A DNA stretch of 64,000 bases from Pyxidicoccus trucidator (lineage in GTDB: Bacteria > Myxococcota > Myxococcia > Myxococcales > Myxococcaceae): positions 124,001 to 188,000 of the forward strand of contig NZ_JAAIXZ010000008.1 in NCBI RefSeq assembly GCF_010894435.1, written 5' to 3'. Below the pieces are notes generated by a model. The model ran no database searches, was not told the DNA's origin, and saw only the letters and a program-made list of their open reading frames with translations. Each line of letters begins with the position of its first letter. Position 1 is the first letter of the stretch. Below, in pieces: positions 41,108 to 51,080 of the stretch. The position numbers were made by a program, and so were the translations under genes.

Positions 41108-44100
41108 TCAGAAGCCGAAATTAATTGCATCGCCATACTCCCAGAGCTGTTTATACGCTGAGGCCGACATTCCCTGAGGGCCAGTAAGCGCATCGTACAC
41201 CCGGCCCTCCTTGAATACGGCCCTGTGAAAAATCCAGCCGGGAGCCGAATTGCCCGCAGGATTTACAAGCTCGCCAGCAGAGTTACGCACGCGCCCGAGC
41301 CAACGCGCCTGCCCGGTGATGTTCTTGATCTCGCCTCCAATCGCCTTTTGGATCGATCTTGCGACAGCTTCGCATCCGTATTGGCACGCCTTCGCTCCTG
41401 GCTCTAGCGCAGTCCAAGGCTCACCGCCAACCTTTACGCCCTTTGCGGCTGCCGCGCTGACACCGGAAGCCGCCGTGGTCGCCTTGGTTTCCGAAAAGAG
41501 GACGGCGCGGCCCAGCGAGCCAGGGTTCCCCACACCGCGAGTTCCGTAGACGCTCGCCGCGAGCGAGAGGGTCGTGAGGGTCCTGGGGAACCGCTGCGAC
41601 AAGTCCAGGAGGCCTCCCAGGCCCAGGCCCCGCATGATGCGATGCGAGTTGTAGCCATGGACAGGGACGTTCTGCATCACGCCTGCTTCGAAGTTCCCTA
41701 TCGAATAGGCCGCGCCGTTGATGAAGTTGTCGCCAAGGAGGGCGTTCCCCAGGTCATTGGCGAAGGTCTCGCTCGTCAGGTACTCGCGGTTCATTTGGCC
41801 AGCTGGCGAAGCTCGCCAGAGCGCCTCGCCGAGCATGAGCCCCGTGTCGAGGAGGCTAGGCTGCGGCCCCGGTGTGGGGGAGGCGCTGCTGCCGGAGTCG
41901 TCCTTGTACTGGTTGGGCAGGTGGGTGCCGTCATCCACCGCCCAGGACGGGGCCTGGGGAGCGGCGGTGACGTCGAGGAGCGGGTCGCGTCGGGGATCGT
42001 TCGGAGACGGGCCGACGGGGAAGACCTGGGCCGTCCAGCCGCCGCCGTAGTCATAGGTGTCGCGGAAGCTGACTCCGGGCAGCCCGCCGCCTTCGGGCGT
42101 CAGTCCGCTCGGGTCCGTGTACTTCAGGGGGTTGTTGAGAACGTATGCGTAGGGGTGGAAGGCCTGGCTGCGAGTGGTGTCCACCACCACAGGGTCCGGG
42201 CTCAGAAAGCGCGCCAGCCGCGCGTCATACAGTCGGCCGCCCATGTTGGTGAGGCCTCCTGCTGCTTCTTCATGACCTGTGAAGCCCGTGCGGACAGCCG
42301 CCCCTCCACTGGGACGCTGCATCAAATTGGACGCGCTTCGTCGCTCGCCGAAGGGCTCGTACTTGATGCGCTCGACGAGAGTGCCCTCCTGACTCACCAC
42401 GGTGTCCGGGCTACCCAATCTGTCGGAGAGCAGGAACAGAGGGGAGACAGAGGCATTCGCCGCCAACGTCACCTCTGCGACGGTGCCGGTGGGGCCCTGG
42501 ACGCTCATGCGATGCGTCACCGTGCCGCCCTGGCGGCGGCGCTGGTAGAGGCTGCCGACGGAGACGACGTCCTCGCTACCGCCATTCACGGACGTACGCA
42601 CGCGGGAGCCAAACGCGTCGTAGGCGTAGATCCAAGTGTGACCCGTGCTCGTCTCATGGAGCGTCTTGGGCAGGTGGAACGACGTATAGCTCGCTTCGCG
42701 CACGAGCGCGCCCTGGTCGCTCGTCACCCTCACCTGGTTGCCACGCGTGTCGTAGTCGTAGCGGAAGCTGGCGCCGTCCAGTGATGCTGAGTCAACAGCA
42801 TTGCGAGGGAAGGTGCCGACGGACGTGGGAATGTACGAAGCCGACACCTGGCCGCCAGTGGTGCGCGTCTTCAGGTTGCCCGCGTCGTCATAGATGTACT
42901 CGACGGCAGCGGAGGTGCCGCAGGTACCCTGTGCCACCTCCCAGCGCTTGAGCCGGTCGAGCGCGTCATATGTGAAGGACTCGGAGGCGGGGTTGGGGCC
43001 CAGCACGTCATGGCGCGCGGTCAGATTGCCGCCGGGTGAGTACTCATAGGCCAGGCGCTGCACGGGCGTCATTCCATGCCGTGCGTCGAGATAGCGCAGT
43101 CGCCCCAGGCCGTCATAGCGATGCACCCGCTCCACCCCGGTGCCGAAGAGCTCCTTCGTCAGCTGGCCAGCGCCGTTGTAGGCCAGCGCCGTCCAGTACA
43201 CGTCCCCGGTGTGGGCGTTGTGCACCGCTTTCACGCCACCCTCGGACGCATACGTGTAATTGATCGCGAAGCGCGGCAGGCCCGGCACCTCGGGGTACAG
43301 CAACTGCGAGGGACGTCCCAGGGTGTCGTACCGCTGCTCAGTGGTGAAGCTCTCCGTCCCCACGCTCAGGGTGGTGGTGGCCGGGCGTCCCAGTCCGTCG
43401 TAGGTGTAGCGCGTCTCGACCACGGGCTGTGCCGGTTGGGATGCCTCGGGAGTCATCTCGCGTCGGGCCTCCCCAAGGAGTCCCCGTGCCTTGCTGTCGG
43501 AGTTGCCCAGGTCCGCGGTGTCCCAAAGGAAGGTGACACGCTCGAGGAACGCATCGCCCATGTGGTGGGGGGCCCGCACCACTTGCTGGGTGACGCGCCC
43601 CACTGCGTCGCGCGTGAAGACCGTCCGCAGGCCGAACGTCGCCGTCGGGAGAGGCTCGGGCAACGGCGGGGACAGCGGTCGCCACGCTCCTTCCGCCTCC
43701 CACTTCACTTCACCAAAGGCGTTGTACGCCAGGAAGCGCTCGCCTGCGGACTCGTCCGAGGTCCACTCGGTGCGGCCCAGCACATCGTGACGCTGGAGGA
43801 GGCGTGCGCCGTCAGGCGCCATCGTCGCTGACAGCCGGCCGAAGGGGCCATACTCGTAGCGGGTGGTGAGGAGGCGTCCGCCGTCGGCCACCTCGTTGCT
43901 CTCCACCAGCAGGCCACGGGTGTCCGTCAACTGCTCGCGACGACGGTTGTCTGCGTCTGTCACGGACGTGCGCACGCCCGAAGGGGTGGCCAGATAGCCG
44001 TAGGTGGTGGCGCTTCCGTCGGGCTGCGTTTGCCGAACGAGCCGGTCGAGGCCGTCATACTGGAAGGTGACGTAGCGCGGCATCTCCGTGGTCTTCCAAG

Positions 44101-47100
44101 GCAGCGACTGTGTTTCCACCCGCCCCAGCCCGTCGTACGTCGTATCGACGAAGATGCGCGCGCCTTCGAAGCCACTGCCCTCCTGCTGCACCACGCGTCC
44201 GCGGGCGTCGTAGCGGACGAGGCTGTCGCCGCCACCCTGTGTCCACGTGCGAACCAGCGGCAGCCGCTCTTCCCAGGCGTACTCCACGGACTGCCTGCCA
44301 CCGATAGCCGTGGACGCCCCGCGCGGGCGGCCAAAGCCGTCGTACTGCATGTGCTGCCACACCCCGTTGGCATCCTCCACCGCCGCGAGCACCCCCAGAC
44401 CTGGAACGAAGGCGTAGCGCGCCCCGTTGCCCATACTGTCGTAGGTGTGGCGCAGGGTGATGGCCTCGGAGTCGTCGTAGACGTACGACTCGTCACGCGT
44501 GACCCCCAAGCCGTCCGTGCGCACCACGCGCGTCACCAGTCCGCGCCCATCATGCTCGTACGTGGTTTTCAAGTAGAAGGCTGACGTCTTCTCGTCGCCC
44601 CCCTCGCCCATTCTGTCCGGCATCAGCTCGGTGTTGGTGACTTCGCCGCGGCTGCCATATGTCGCGCGGGATACCTGTTGCAAGGGAGCGGAGGGCGGCA
44701 CGCCGTCGCATGGACCCATCGACGCGCGCACGCACTCCACCCAGTGGGTCCGGGCCACCCAGGTGCCTCTGGGAAGCCACGTGGTGACGTCGAACAGGGG
44801 CCCATCGCCCGCGAGTGGTTCCACCGTTCTCCGAATCTCCTCCACCTTGTTGCCGGTGAAGAGTCGCGAGAAGGCGGTCGTGACCATTCCGTCCGCGTCT
44901 CGCGTCTGCCCCATCTCCTTGTTCGAGAGTGTGACCGCCTCACTGTTCGACCGCTGCTCGGTCACCACCTCGTGCATGCTGGACACGTACTGCTGGTAAC
45001 TGCCTGGGCGCTCGGTGGTGTTGGCCGGTGTTCTGGACGTCTGCTGGTACGTCCAAGTCAACTCCCGCCTGCGCACGGTGCCGTTACCCACCTGCACCGT
45101 TTCTAGCTGATAGGTGGGCCGATGCGCCTGGGCCGCCCAGGACTGGCCCTGGGTACCCGCCGCATTCAGGCCAACGAGGTAATTGCCGTTGTCCCTTCCA
45201 TCCTTGTCCTGATGCCCGTTGTTGTAGCGCGTCGTCGTCGTGTCGCCCGTCAGGGTGTCCGTCGCGGTGCGCTCCGCGAAGCCGAGCCACCCTCGGCCCT
45301 GCACGTCCACGCGGCCGTCCTTGTACGTGTAGGTCCACGAGCGCTGCGACATCGCATCATTGAGGTGCTTGACGACGTGCATCGTCTCCGAGGCACGCCG
45401 AAGGTGCCACATGCCGGGAGCGAAGCTCTCAGTGAAGCGTGTGGTGTAGACCGATGGGTCCGCGAGCGATGCATAGGTGAAGCTGATTTCCGGCCCCGTC
45501 CTGCCCTCTGCGTCCGGGAGTTGAGTGCCTGGCCTTACCGCTCGCAGCACGTCGGGCCTGTCCTTGCGGAAGGCTACGTGCAGCCGGTTGCCCTGCCGGT
45601 GCGTCACATCGAGCAGTCCATCATTGTCGACATCCGCCACCTGGACCCACGCCAGGTCGCTGCCTGCGGGTACGGCCAGTTCTTCCACTCGAGAGAACGT
45701 GCCTTCCGCATCTGCCAGCAGGACGCGCACCGGCAAGCCTGGCGACACCACCAGCACATCCTGACGCCCATCCTCGTTGAAGTCGCCACTCCGTATTCTA
45801 CTGCCCACCTGCGTGTACGGATTCAGCCCGGTGAAGTGCTGCACTCGAGGAGGGAGGAAGGAACTCTCCCCCACCACTCGTCCCTCCTGGGTCGCGTTCT
45901 CCTTGAGGCCCGAATTGACCTGGGAGTCCAGGCGGGTCGCGTTCTCCTTATCGTCGTACCCGAAGGACACTGCGTCACCGAGGCCGTCCCCATTTACGTC
46001 AGCGAAGAAGAATTCATGCGGATGGAGTGCCAGTTTCAGGTCCGTCTGCGTGTTCCAGAAGGGCCGCTGAATGCTTGTCTTCACCGGCACCAGTGTATGC
46101 GCCCTGTTATCGTTGTACACGGACCAGCGCTCATGCCGGTATGCGTAGAGGGTGGGGGGCTCTAGAGGCGACGTCCCATCGCCTGAAGAAGGTAGGAGCG
46201 CCTCGCCGACAACCGCCATCTTCCCATCGCCATACAAATCGACGACGCGAGCACCGAACTTTGTTTCGGCAAGGCCTGGTTTTGCCATGACGTGCAGTTC
46301 GGACGTGTCAAGATGGAGTTCACGCTGGTCGCTCGCCGTAGGAAGGCTATATGCGAAGTCGTTCCTCCGGTCCCCGTCCATGTCCAGCCAGAGGGCCATT
46401 TTGGAGACGGTCCCAATGTTGCGAGGCCTGTCGGGAAGGCCACGGATGGTCCCGATGAACATGTGGGTCCATCCGGTTGGTTGAGCTGAAGTTGCATATG
46501 TAATGCAAGACAGTGCCGCCAGCGACGACTTTCCGTGGCCATCCCAGTCCACGACCTGTGGGTGATAGTCACCCCAATCCATCGTCTGGCATCCGGGATG
46601 GTCCTCATCCCAGATGGAGGTGCCGCTGCTGACGTGATAGGTGCTCTCGAACGTGCCTCCTGGCCTGAAGGTGAGGAGTCGGTGCCAGTACCGGCGCCAG
46701 AACTCGCACGGCACGGGCTGGTCCGGGTCGCACGCGTCCTCTGCGGGGCTGGTGTGGGTGAAGAACGATAGCCCGGTGCGACCGGCTCCGAGTCCGAAGG
46801 CATGCACTCCCACGCCGGGCCGGGCGTCGAGGAGCTCCGTCACCGGCTTGTCGACGAAGTCCCAGCTGCCAAGCTGCCAGTCAAAGCGCACTGGTGACTT
46901 GCATATGCCGGCACCGTCACACTCCTGGACAGAGGACAGCAGGCTGCGTCCGCTCACGCTCATGTTGACGTATGTGAAATCGTAGCTCCGCAGCACGATC
47001 CCCCCCGAAGCTCCAGTGTCGTCCGTGGGACCTGACATGACCACCTGCGCGAGGCGGTGTGCGCGCCCGAGGCGTGCGCCCTTCTGGTATCCAAGGAACG

Positions 47101-47959
47101 TGTCTGGGCGATCCTCATAGATGAAGCCCACGGCGCGCCGAGCCGCCAGGCCTCCGGACTGGGGACCCTCCACGGCATGGCGCGTGTACTCAATGCGCTC
47201 AGGCCGGTGCCAGGAACCGTGTCCGTCCTCAGGGGGGGCGGATTCGTAGAAGACATCCATCCGGTTGCCCCACCTGTCGCGCACGCTGGAGAGTCGCCAG
47301 GCGAGAACCTTATTCTCCTGGGTCGGGTACAGACGCGCACGCCAGACGGCGTCTTCGCGTGCTCCGTCCTTTCCGTAGGTGGAGATCCGCCCGTCCGGTG
47401 TGCTCACTTCGAAGCTGGATGCAGTCGAACGCACCCGAGTATGGGAGTCTACCTCAAGGCGATACTCGTCCGCCGCTATGGGCACCAGTCGCATGCCGTC
47501 CAGACACAGGGGCGCGGCGGGACGTGCATAAATGCCATCCTGTGCGGTCGTCTGCGGGCAGCCCACAATCTGAGACAGTCCAGCCAGCTGGAACCCCACG
47601 CCCAGCCAACCGTCCTCCGCCCGGCTATTGTAGGACAGGGAGAGGCTTGGCTGGATGCCCGCACGCCCGGGCGGCACCCACAGGGGTAGCACCACGGAGG
47701 CGGCGCCGTCAGCCGTCACATCTGCATGTACGGGGGTGGTGCCTGTCGCCAGGGTTTCGGCGGGGGCCGAAGGTAGCAGCGTATCGGAAGGTACGGACAG
47801 CTTGGGAGTGTTCGCGTCGAGCGCGACGACGATACGCCCCGAGCTCGTTCCGACCGGAATCGATTCATCGTAGGTCATTGCCCCATTGGGGCCGCAGCTC
47901 ACAAGTTGTACCCAGTACACCAGGGTCAACATGCCAGCAGCCCATTTGCGACGGATCAC
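41108..47959 (-). CDS. SpvB/RHS-repeat lipoprotein toxin with papain-like C-terminal tip
   Basis: GTG at 47959 gives IRRKWAAGMLTLVYWVQLVSC, a lipoprotein-like signal (Cys22); a TTG at 48013 is the longer option. Domains in order: SpvB/TcaC-type N-terminus (ADGAASVVLPLWVPPGRAGI; LSYNSRAEDGWLGVGFQLAG), FG-GAP/TcdB-middle style propeller (GDFNEDGRQDVLVV; VADVDNDGLLDV), and many YD/RHS repeats (YDGLGRVETQSLPW; YDALDRLKRW). The RHS core RLYDARLARFLSPDP and PSGL follow. The last ~100 residues after the core carry CQYGCEAVARSIQ (Cys2196), IFHRAV (His2245) and VYDALTG (Asp2256), the order of a papain-fold toxin. It is followed directly by a probable immunity gene. Triad assignment is by pattern only. 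Confidence 0.88.
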   Translation of the reverse strand: MIRRKWAAGMLTLVYWVQLVSCGPNGAMTYDESIPVGTSSGRIVVALDANTPKLSVPSDTLLPSAPAETLATGTTPVHADVTADGAASVVLPLWVPPGRAGIQPSLSLSYNSRAEDGWLGVGFQLAGLSQIVGCPQTTAQDGIYARPAAPLCLDGMRLVPIAADEYRLEVDSHTRVRSTASSFEVSTPDGRISTYGKDGAREDAVWRARLYPTQENKVLAWRLSSVRDRWGNRMDVFYESAPPEDGHGSWHRPERIEYTRHAVEGPQSGGLAARRAVGFIYEDRPDTFLGYQKGARLGRAHRLAQVVMSGPTDDTGASGGIVLRSYDFTYVNMSVSGRSLLSSVQECDGAGICKSPVRFDWQLGSWDFVDKPVTELLDARPGVGVHAFGLGAGRTGLSFFTHTSPAEDACDPDQPVPCEFWRRYWHRLLTFRPGGTFESTYHVSSGTSIWDEDHPGCQTMDWGDYHPQVVDWDGHGKSSLAALSCITYATSAQPTGWTHMFIGTIRGLPDRPRNIGTVSKMALWLDMDGDRRNDFAYSLPTASDQRELHLDTSELHVMAKPGLAETKFGARVVDLYGDGKMAVVGEALLPSSGDGTSPLEPPTLYAYRHERWSVYNDNRAHTLVPVKTSIQRPFWNTQTDLKLALHPHEFFFADVNGDGLGDAVSFGYDDKENATRLDSQVNSGLKENATQEGRVVGESSFLPPRVQHFTGLNPYTQVGSRIRSGDFNEDGRQDVLVVSPGLPVRVLLADAEGTFSRVEELAVPAGSDLAWVQVADVDNDGLLDVTHRQGNRLHVAFRKDRPDVLRAVRPGTQLPDAEGRTGPEISFTYASLADPSVYTTRFTESFAPGMWHLRRASETMHVVKHLNDAMSQRSWTYTYKDGRVDVQGRGWLGFAERTATDTLTGDTTTTRYNNGHQDKDGRDNGNYLVGLNAAGTQGQSWAAQAHRPTYQLETVQVGNGTVRRRELTWTYQQTSRTPANTTERPGSYQQYVSSMHEVVTEQRSNSEAVTLSNKEMGQTRDADGMVTTAFSRLFTGNKVEEIRRTVEPLAGDGPLFDVTTWLPRGTWVARTHWVECVRASMGPCDGVPPSAPLQQVSRATYGSRGEVTNTELMPDRMGEGGDEKTSAFYLKTTYEHDGRGLVTRVVRTDGLGVTRDESYVYDDSEAITLRHTYDSMGNGARYAFVPGLGVLAAVEDANGVWQHMQYDGFGRPRGASTAIGGRQSVEYAWEERLPLVRTWTQGGGDSLVRYDARGRVVQQEGSGFEGARIFVDTTYDGLGRVETQSLPWKTTEMPRYVTFQYDGLDRLVRQTQPDGSATTYGYLATPSGVRTSVTDADNRRREQLTDTRGLLVESNEVADGGRLLTTRYEYGPFGRLSATMAPDGARLLQRHDVLGRTEWTSDESAGERFLAYNAFGEVKWEAEGAWRPLSPPLPEPLPTATFGLRTVFTRDAVGRVTQQVVRAPHHMGDAFLERVTFLWDTADLGNSDSKARGLLGEARREMTPEASQPAQPVVETRYTYDGLGRPATTTLSVGTESFTTEQRYDTLGRPSQLLYPEVPGLPRFAINYTYASEGGVKAVHNAHTGDVYWTALAYNGAGQLTKELFGTGVERVHRYDGLGRLRYLDARHGMTPVQRLAYEYSPGGNLTARHDVLGPNPASESFTYDALDRLKRWEVAQGTCGTSAAVEYIYDDAGNLKTRTTGGQVSASYIPTSVGTFPRNAVDSASLDGASFRYDYDTRGNQVRVTSDQGALVREASYTSFHLPKTLHETSTGHTWIYAYDAFGSRVRTSVNGGSEDVVSVGSLYQRRRQGGTVTHRMSVQGPTGTVAEVTLAANASVSPLFLLSDRLGSPDTVVSQEGTLVERIKYEPFGERRSASNLMQRPSGGAAVRTGFTGHEEAAGGLTNMGGRLYDARLARFLSPDPVVVDTTRSQAFHPYAYVLNNPLKYTDPSGLTPEGGGLPGVSFRDTYDYGGGWTAQVFPVGPSPNDPRRDPLLDVTAAPQAPSWAVDDGTHLPNQYKDDSGSSASPTPGPQPSLLDTGLMLGEALWRASPAGQMNREYLTSETFANDLGNALLGDNFINGAAYSIGNFEAGVMQNVPVHGYNSHRIMRGLGLGGLLDLSQRFPRTLTTLSLAASVYGTRGVGNPGSLGRAVLFSETKATTAASGVSAAAAKGVKVGGEPWTALEPGAKACQYGCEAVARSIQKAIGGEIKNITGQARWLGRVRNSAGELVNPAGNSAPGWIFHRAVFKEGRVYDALTGPQGMSASAYKQLWEYGDAINFGF

Positions 47960-48079
47960 TCGCGTTTCCGAACGTGGAGAAGTCTTTCGAAGCGTCACTG
48001 AGGTGTACCTCAAGCAGAGAATGGAAGAGGAAGATGAATCGCAGGCCCGCGCGTCTACAGCGGGGGCTGCCTCGTGCTG

Positions 48080-49471
48080 CTATGGCACTACCGTCCACTT
48101 CTGATTGAGGCCGCCATTGCAATCCCACAGCACCGTCCGTGTGCCGTTGGGCCAACTGTCGTTCCAGAAGGCATCGAGACATCTGCCAGTGGCACCGCGC
48201 AGGCTTCCATCCGCCTGCCGCAGCCACTTCTGGTTCAACGTCCCGGTGCACTGCCCCAGGACCACCGGGGTGCCGTTGGCAATGCCGTTGCGCCAGTCCA
48301 CGGACAGGCACTTGCCACCCGGGTCCTGCACGGTGCCGTCCGACTGCAGCGTCCAGCGTTGGTTGCCCTCGCCGTGGCAGTCCCACAGTTGCGTGGGGAC
48401 GCCATCCGCCCCCTGATAGTTCCCATCGGCGTCGAGACACTTGTTGGAGACGCCGCGCAGCATCACCGCGCCTCGCTCCGCGCACACGGCTGCTGCCCGG
48501 CACACCCCCGCCTCGTCGATGCTCCCATTGCAGTCATTGTCCTGACCGTCACAGACGTCGGGGGTGCCCGGCGCCACGTCAGGAGCTGCGTCGTCGCAAT
48601 CCCCTGCGCTGGCGGAGGTGTTCGCCGGCCTCCGACACGCGCGGTGTGGCTCGCTGGAGGAGCCGTAACCGTCATAGTCCCGGTCCGTGAAGAAGGTGAC
48701 CCATGCCGTGGGGTTCGTCGAGTCGTCTGCGGCGCCGGTGCAGTCCTCGTCGATGTTGTTGTTGCAGACCTCTGCGGTTGGTAGTCCTGGGTTGCACACG
48801 CCGTGCTCGCCCCACTCGCAGACCTGCCTTGGAGGTTTGCCGTCTTGCGTCTCCTCCATCCAACAGAGGTTGGCACACGTGGGAGCGGTGCGCTCGCAGG
48901 CTCCCGTGCCACAATGAAGGGCAGGCACGTTATCGACCTGCTCGTCGCAGTCGTTGTCGATGCGGTCGCACTGCTCGGCGGTCGGGAGGCCAGGTTTGCA
49001 TGGTCGTTCCACCCCGTCGACGCAAGCCTGGACTCTGTCGGCGCATGCGCCTATTCCGCATGTCTTCCACGCCCCGGGCTTTACGGCTGCATTGCCATCA
49101 TTGCAGTCCTGGTTGTTGAGAGACCGACCGGCGGGCACGGTGCAGGCAGCACCCATCGGGGCTCCTGCGCCGTAGCCGTCCCCGTCAGAGTCGCGGTAAT
49201 AGTTGCGAAGGACGCCTTCATCGATGAGACCGTCACAGTCGTTATCGAACCCGTCACACATCTCCGGTTCGCAGATGGTTTCAGGTGGTGGCTCGCAGCC
49301 GTTGAGCGGACAGAGTGAGGTGTCGCCGGAATCCGTCCCTCCATCTCCACCATTTCCGGCAAGAGACTCGCTGGCCGCCAAAGCCCAGGACGCGGTCATT
49401 GTGAGCGCCAGCACCAACGCGATAGGGATACGGCCACATCCTGGCACCAGGACGTTTTTCTTTGAGGACAT
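48080..49471 (-). CDS. Secreted MopE-type Cys/Asp-rich protein with ricin-B lectin domain
   Basis: ATG at 49471 opens a signal peptide (IPIALVLALTMTASWALAA). The middle has MopE-like metal-binding repeats: MCDGFDNDCDGLIDEG, QCDRIDNDCDEQVDN, VCNNNIDEDCTGAADD and VCDGQDNDCNGSIDEAG, plus calcium-like loops DSDGDGYG and DRDYDGYG. The C-terminal ~130 residues are a ricin-B beta-trefoil with three QxW repeats (NQRWTLQ, NQKWLRQ, NQKWTVV). It lies 120 bp upstream of the RHS toxin on the same strand and may be co-expressed, perhaps binding surface glycans. A start 18 codons earlier is possible. Confidence 0.85.
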   Translation of the reverse strand: MSSKKNVLVPGCGRIPIALVLALTMTASWALAASESLAGNGGDGGTDSGDTSLCPLNGCEPPPETICEPEMCDGFDNDCDGLIDEGVLRNYYRDSDGDGYGAGAPMGAACTVPAGRSLNNQDCNDGNAAVKPGAWKTCGIGACADRVQACVDGVERPCKPGLPTAEQCDRIDNDCDEQVDNVPALHCGTGACERTAPTCANLCWMEETQDGKPPRQVCEWGEHGVCNPGLPTAEVCNNNIDEDCTGAADDSTNPTAWVTFFTDRDYDGYGSSSEPHRACRRPANTSASAGDCDDAAPDVAPGTPDVCDGQDNDCNGSIDEAGVCRAAAVCAERGAVMLRGVSNKCLDADGNYQGADGVPTQLWDCHGEGNQRWTLQSDGTVQDPGGKCLSVDWRNGIANGTPVVLGQCTGTLNQKWLRQADGSLRGATGRCLDAFWNDSWPNGTRTVLWDCNGGLNQKWTVVP

Positions 49472-50077
49472 GGAGCGCTTTCGTCTGTGGCCAACTGGCT
49501 GCATTTCCTCCACGGCGTCGTTCACAGCAGGCGTTTCGTGGCTTCGGTGCCGTCTTCGGGCAGCACCGAATGGGCATCACGCCTGCTGATGGGCTGGAAT
49601 ACGGCTTCTTCAAGCCCTGCGGAGGAACGGGTCGGAGGTACCCGTGAGCGTTGGCGAACCGACTATGTGCAACGGGTGCGCCATTGGCTGTGGCGTCAGG
49701 TGCAAGGGGCGGGATGTGCGAGCGCTGCGTTGGACATCGTCCGAGAAATGAGACGTGGGTCCAGGTTCAGACACGCCGTGAATCCGCCTTTCCTGCTGCT
49801 TCCGGCGCGCACGCGGCGCCTGTCACGCAGTGTCGGCGCAGGCGGGTGACCCGGTGCCGAGCGGCACGCGGAGAATCACCAGGGAGCCCGGGATGTCGTG
49901 ATGGGGCTTTTCTCAGGGTCGCCCCCGGTCCGAGGGCCCACGACGCCCTGACCACCACGTGACATCCGCCCCGGTGGGCTGGCGCTTCAGCTCCGAGGCG
50001 CCGGGTAGGGTGCCGCCGCGTGGAGTCGGGCCGCCGGCCGTCGCCGGGGGGCACGCGGCTCCTGGTGGAGCTCTTCC
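49472..50077. other. 606-bp divergent gap without a recognisable gene
   Basis: The gap separates the MopE/ricin gene (minus) from mscL (plus). It must contain both promoters. Open frames here have no start-site or codon support and look like GC-driven noise. No tRNA, terminator, tandem repeat or mobile element end was seen. Confidence 0.5.
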
Positions 50078-50491
50078 ATGTCCGTGCTCTCGGAGTTCAA
50101 GCAGTTCGCGCTGAAGGGCAACGTGGTGGACCTGGCGGTGGCGGTGGTCATCGGCAACGCGTTCACCTCCATCGTCAACGCGGTGGTGGCGGACCTGGTG
50201 ATGCCGGTGGTGGGGCTGGTGCTGCCCGGCGGGGACTGGCGCAACGTCACCGTCACGCCGTTGCAGCTGCGCCTCGGCCACCTGCTGGGCGCGCTGCTGG
50301 ACTTCATCATCATCGCCCTGGTGCTGTTCATCGTGGTGGTGAAGGTGGGCTCGCTGTGGAGCCGCAAGGAGGCGCCGCCACCGCCCTCGACGCGGGTCTG
50401 CCCGGAGTGCCGGGAAACTGTCCCCCTGGAGGCGCGGCGCTGCCGGGCGTGTACGTCCGTGCTGGAGCCCCTCGCACCCACACCCGCCTGA
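50078..50491 (+). CDS. mscL: MscL mechanosensitive channel with C-terminal zinc ribbon
   Basis: This 137-residue protein matches MscL: SVLSEFKQFALKGNVVDLAV, VVADLVMPVVGLVLPGGDWR and ALLDFIIIALVLFIVVVKVG give the amphipathic N-helix, TM1 and TM2. After TM2 the usual cytoplasmic helix is replaced or extended by a Pro-rich linker and CPECRETVPLEARRCRAC, two CxxC pairs that form a zinc ribbon. MscL is a homopentameric emergency valve opened by membrane tension. The last ~75 bp of the gene, including the stop, recur at 51259-51333. Confidence 0.93.
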   Translation: MSVLSEFKQFALKGNVVDLAVAVVIGNAFTSIVNAVVADLVMPVVGLVLPGGDWRNVTVTPLQLRLGHLLGALLDFIIIALVLFIVVVKVGSLWSRKEAPPPPSTRVCPECRETVPLEARRCRACTSVLEPLAPTPA

Positions 50492-50492
50492 A
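50415..50492 (+). repeat. mscL 3'-end repeat, copy 1
   Basis: From ACTGT in the zinc-ribbon codons through the TGA stop, this stretch matches 51261-51332 with two substitutions and a 5-bp gap (CGCTG present here, absent there). This copy is inside the intact gene. Confidence 0.85.
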
Positions 50493-50663
50493 CGTTGCCG
50501 CGGAGCTCTACGCGAGCGGGCTGACGCAGCGGGAGCTCGCCGAGGGCCAGGGCTCTGCCCTTGGGCATCGTGCAGTCGTGGATTTGCCACGGAGATGCTG
50601 CAGCGCCGCACGTCGCGGTGGGCCTGGCCTCTTCACCCGGCATGAAGCTCGGCACCAGGGGCG

Positions 50664-51080
50664 TCAGAGGCCATAGCGCCCGGTGTATTCGGCACGCAGG
50701 GTGCCGAGATACCAGTCATCCAGCGAGTCGAAGAGCTGGGACGGTGCGTCACTCTGGCCTTCGAACCATGCATAGCGCCCGTCACTCGCACGGAAGGCGG
50801 ACATTCCGAGCCCGACGTGGAACACAACCCAGTCTTGGGAGAGGCCCTTCTCTCGATGCACGCGTGTGACGCTGTCGATATCGTCACCCATGGCCGGCTC
50901 GCCCAGGGGTGAGAGGAGGGTCTCTGATTCGAACACCTCACCTCCCCCCGTCGAGGTCCAGAACGACAATAACTCCTCGGGAACAGGTCCGTGGCTCCTG
51001 ACCCACCCCTCCAGTGCTTGAGCAGAAAGCGGACCATTCCATCGAAACAGCTCAGGCCGCTTTCGCGCGTCCAACTCCAT
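50664..51080 (-). CDS. SMI1/KNR4-family orphan immunity protein
   Basis: ATG at 51080 gives 138 residues: WNGPLSAQALEGWVRSHGPV, PEELLSFWTSTGGGEVFESE, then LLSPLGEPAMGDDIDSVTRV and an aromatic C-terminus (LDDWYLGTLRAEYTGRYG). P-x-x-L-x-x-F/W...GGG near the N-terminus is the SMI1/KNR4 signature. In bacteria this fold is a common immunity protein against polymorphic toxins. No complete toxin is adjacent, only a toxin-like coding fragment just upstream (51081-51250). The 170 bp between this gene and mscL hold no gene. A frame extended to 51194 covers the toxin-like fragment and is not preferred. Confidence 0.75.
   Translation of the reverse strand: MELDARKRPELFRWNGPLSAQALEGWVRSHGPVPEELLSFWTSTGGGEVFESETLLSPLGEPAMGDDIDSVTRVHREKGLSQDWVVFHVGLGMSAFRASDGRYAWFEGQSDAPSQLFDSLDDWYLGTLRAEYTGRYGL

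Noticed and set aside
50494..50663. Helix-turn-helix-like fragment (ELYASGLTQRELAE) in a plus frame after mscL
   Set aside because: The match covers one helix pair and then loses frame; could be chance in GC-rich DNA, so not called as a gene remnant.
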